Assembly: GCF_001625565.1 (NCBI RefSeq)
Contig: NZ_AUXS01000053.1
Coordinates: forward strand, 1 to 64,000
Source: Pseudoalteromonas luteoviolacea NCIMB 1944
Lineage (GTDB): Bacteria; Pseudomonadota; Gammaproteobacteria; Enterobacterales; Alteromonadaceae
Direction of reading: 5' to 3'
DNA length: 64,000 nucleotides
Shown here: one piece after another, positions 63,030 through 64,000 of the stretch
Numbering within the stretch: the first letter of the stretch is position 1
How the letters are laid out: every line of letters starts with the position of its first letter
Program-made: the position numbers and the translations under genes
The notes under the pieces: model-generated
What the model was told of the DNA's origin: nothing
Seen by the model: only the letters and a program-made list of their open reading frames with translations
Databases searched by the model: none

Positions 63030-63170
63030 TATGCAGGAATTTGCGTAGAAGTCGTAAAACTGTCATATGAGCAAGGCATAATTTACCTAATAGCTACACA
63101 GGCTGTTGTTTAAGAAGACTCACAACTTCTTTTTAGCATTTATATTTAATCAATATCCCCCAACCTTTTT

Positions 63171-63200
63171 ATGCGGGTTTTACAATACCCGCATAGTTTT
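63171..63200 (+). terminator. Hairpin upstream of the LysE-family gene
   Basis: ATGCGGGT (63171-63178) pairs with ACCCGCAT (63187-63194) and is followed by AGTTTT. It lies 142 bases after the MFS gene and probably ends its message. Confidence 0.6.
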
Positions 63201-63278
63201 CAAAAATTGCAATAAACCATTTCCAATCATTTTCCGAATGTTTAAACTAACCGCTAACTTAATTACATCTACTTGATT

Positions 63279-63914
63279 ATGCTTAATCCAGAATTTTTGC
63301 TCTCATTTTTGTTTGCAAGCTTTATTATTGCAATCGCCCCTGGCCCCTCAAATGCATTTTTAATGGCACAGACTTTCACCCATGGTAAAACTGCGGGTAT
63401 GCAAAGCGCATTTGGTTTTGCATTAGGTGGTATCGTCCACACCATCTTTGCCGTTATTGGTTTATCGGCCATTTTAAAAGCCTCAGAAGCGGCCTATACC
63501 ACAGTTCAGTACCTCGGTGCAGGTTACTTAGCTTATTTGGGCGTAATGACGTTCAAAGCCACTTTAAGTAAAACAGACCAAGGTGCACAGCAAGATACTG
63601 GAGACCTGAGCCAACCAAATAAAAATGTTACGATTCAAGCCATGATGACCGAAGTACTCAACCCAAAAGTGGCATTGTTTTTCATCGCTTTTATTCCACA
63701 ATTTGTTGACACCAGTCTAGATACCTCCACCACAGTTCAATTGGCTTTATTTGGGTTACTCTACCCAATATTGGCGTTTCCGGTCGATTGCGTTTACGTA
63801 TATGGAGGGGACAAAATAGCGGGCTATTTTCGTGCTCACCCACAAGCCCCTATTTGGATAGATAGGATTTCCGCGGCCATTTTTGTCGCTCTCGCGATTA
63901 ACCTACTCCTGTAA
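63279..63914 (+). CDS. LysE/RhtB family amino acid exporter
   Basis: 211 residues from the ATG at 63279 (an in-frame TTG is six bases earlier). Five to six membrane helices. The N-terminal signature is IAIAPGPSNAFLMAQTFTHG followed by GMQSAFGFALGGIVH, and a later block is EVLNPKVALFFIAFIPQFVD. These are diagnostic of the LysE/RhtB family, which exports amino acids such as homoserine, threonine or lysine. Substrate not deducible. The methylglyoxal synthase gene starts 8 bases after its stop codon. Confidence 0.9.
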   Translation: MLNPEFLLSFLFASFIIAIAPGPSNAFLMAQTFTHGKTAGMQSAFGFALGGIVHTIFAVIGLSAILKASEAAYTTVQYLGAGYLAYLGVMTFKATLSKTDQGAQQDTGDLSQPNKNVTIQAMMTEVLNPKVALFFIAFIPQFVDTSLDTSTTVQLALFGLLYPILAFPVDCVYVYGGDKIAGYFRAHPQAPIWIDRISAAIFVALAINLLL

Positions 63915-63922
63915 GGATTGTT

Positions 63923-64000
63923 ATGAAATATACTCGCGCCAATATTCCAGCTAAGAAACACATTGCACTAGTCGCACACGATGGGAAAAAATCTGAATTA
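63923..64000 (+). CDS. mgsA: Methylglyoxal synthase, 5' part cut by window end
   Basis: Only 26 codons are present, beginning at ATG (63923) with AAGGA upstream. The segment AKKHIALVAHDGKK matches E. coli MgsA, which has ARKHIALVAHDHCK at the same place. The enzyme converts dihydroxyacetone phosphate to methylglyoxal and phosphate, a bypass of lower glycolysis under phosphate limitation. It is 8 bases after the LysE-family gene, so they may share a message. Confidence 0.8.
   Translation, partial: MKYTRANIPAKKHIALVAHDGKKSEL

Overview
The window is a chromosomal segment of a marine gammaproteobacterium of the order Alteromonadales, most like Pseudoalteromonas. This rests on protein resemblance and gene order: initiator tRNA, rimP, nusA, infB, rbfA, truB, rpsO, pnp and nlpI run in the classic gammaproteobacterial order, and several neighbours (MipA/OmpV with DUF3019, a six-gene fused-MrpA antiporter operon, a TyrR/PhhR regulator, hpd-fahA) are typical of that order. 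The DNA is moderately AT-rich. I see no insertion sequences, integrases, prophage genes or CRISPR arrays.

Layout. 1-277: a ribosomal-RNA-type P1 promoter points left out of the window, with an AT-rich upstream region. 278-5397 (minus): the chaperone-holdase cnoX, topoisomerase III and a Cache-domain chemoreceptor. 5669-11478 (minus): mrpA(B)CDEFG, a multisubunit Na+/H+ antiporter. 11717-23126 (minus): the translation and RNA block from tRNA-fMet to nlpI, ending in an unstudied zinc-metalloprotease-like protein placed directly after nlpI. 23331-34543: an accessory and housekeeping mix, namely a delta-type carbonic anhydrase, a degenerate globin, a lipoprotein, DUF3019/MipA, a secreted zinc phospholipase-like protein with a parvulin-like partner, dapE, ompW, a thioesterase and tyrR.

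34784-53472 (plus) is the most interesting region: seven tightly packed, mostly overlapping genes spanning 18.7 kb. They encode relatives of the poly-gamma-glutamate capsule proteins CapA, CapC and CapB (PgsA, PgsC, PgsB) in strongly remodelled form. CapA is a lipoprotein, CapC carries two tandem membrane modules and a large periplasmic tail, and CapB is a 1366-residue Mur-ligase-like enzyme. Between them lie a CHASE2-topology membrane protein, a large periplasmic protein, a small exported protein with a pattern like zinc amidohydrolases/poly-gamma-glutamate hydrolases, and a 1427-residue protein ending in what looks like an outer-membrane beta-barrel. I infer an envelope-spanning system that makes, trims and exports an amide-linked polymer (or modifies an envelope peptide) in a Gram-negative cell. 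A good sigma-70 promoter precedes capA, and a TyrR-box-like site lies between tyrR and capA.

53647-64000 (plus, with one minus gene): a secreted DUF642-like protein, a POT peptide transporter, tyrosine catabolism (hpd, fahA) with a TyrR-box-like site upstream of hpd, an M23 peptidase/bactofilin pair for cell-shape control, a DUF4442 hotdog protein, two efflux-type transporters, and the first 26 codons of methylglyoxal synthase at the right edge. The peptide transporter, TyrR and hpd-fahA fit a lifestyle of growth on peptides and aromatic amino acids.
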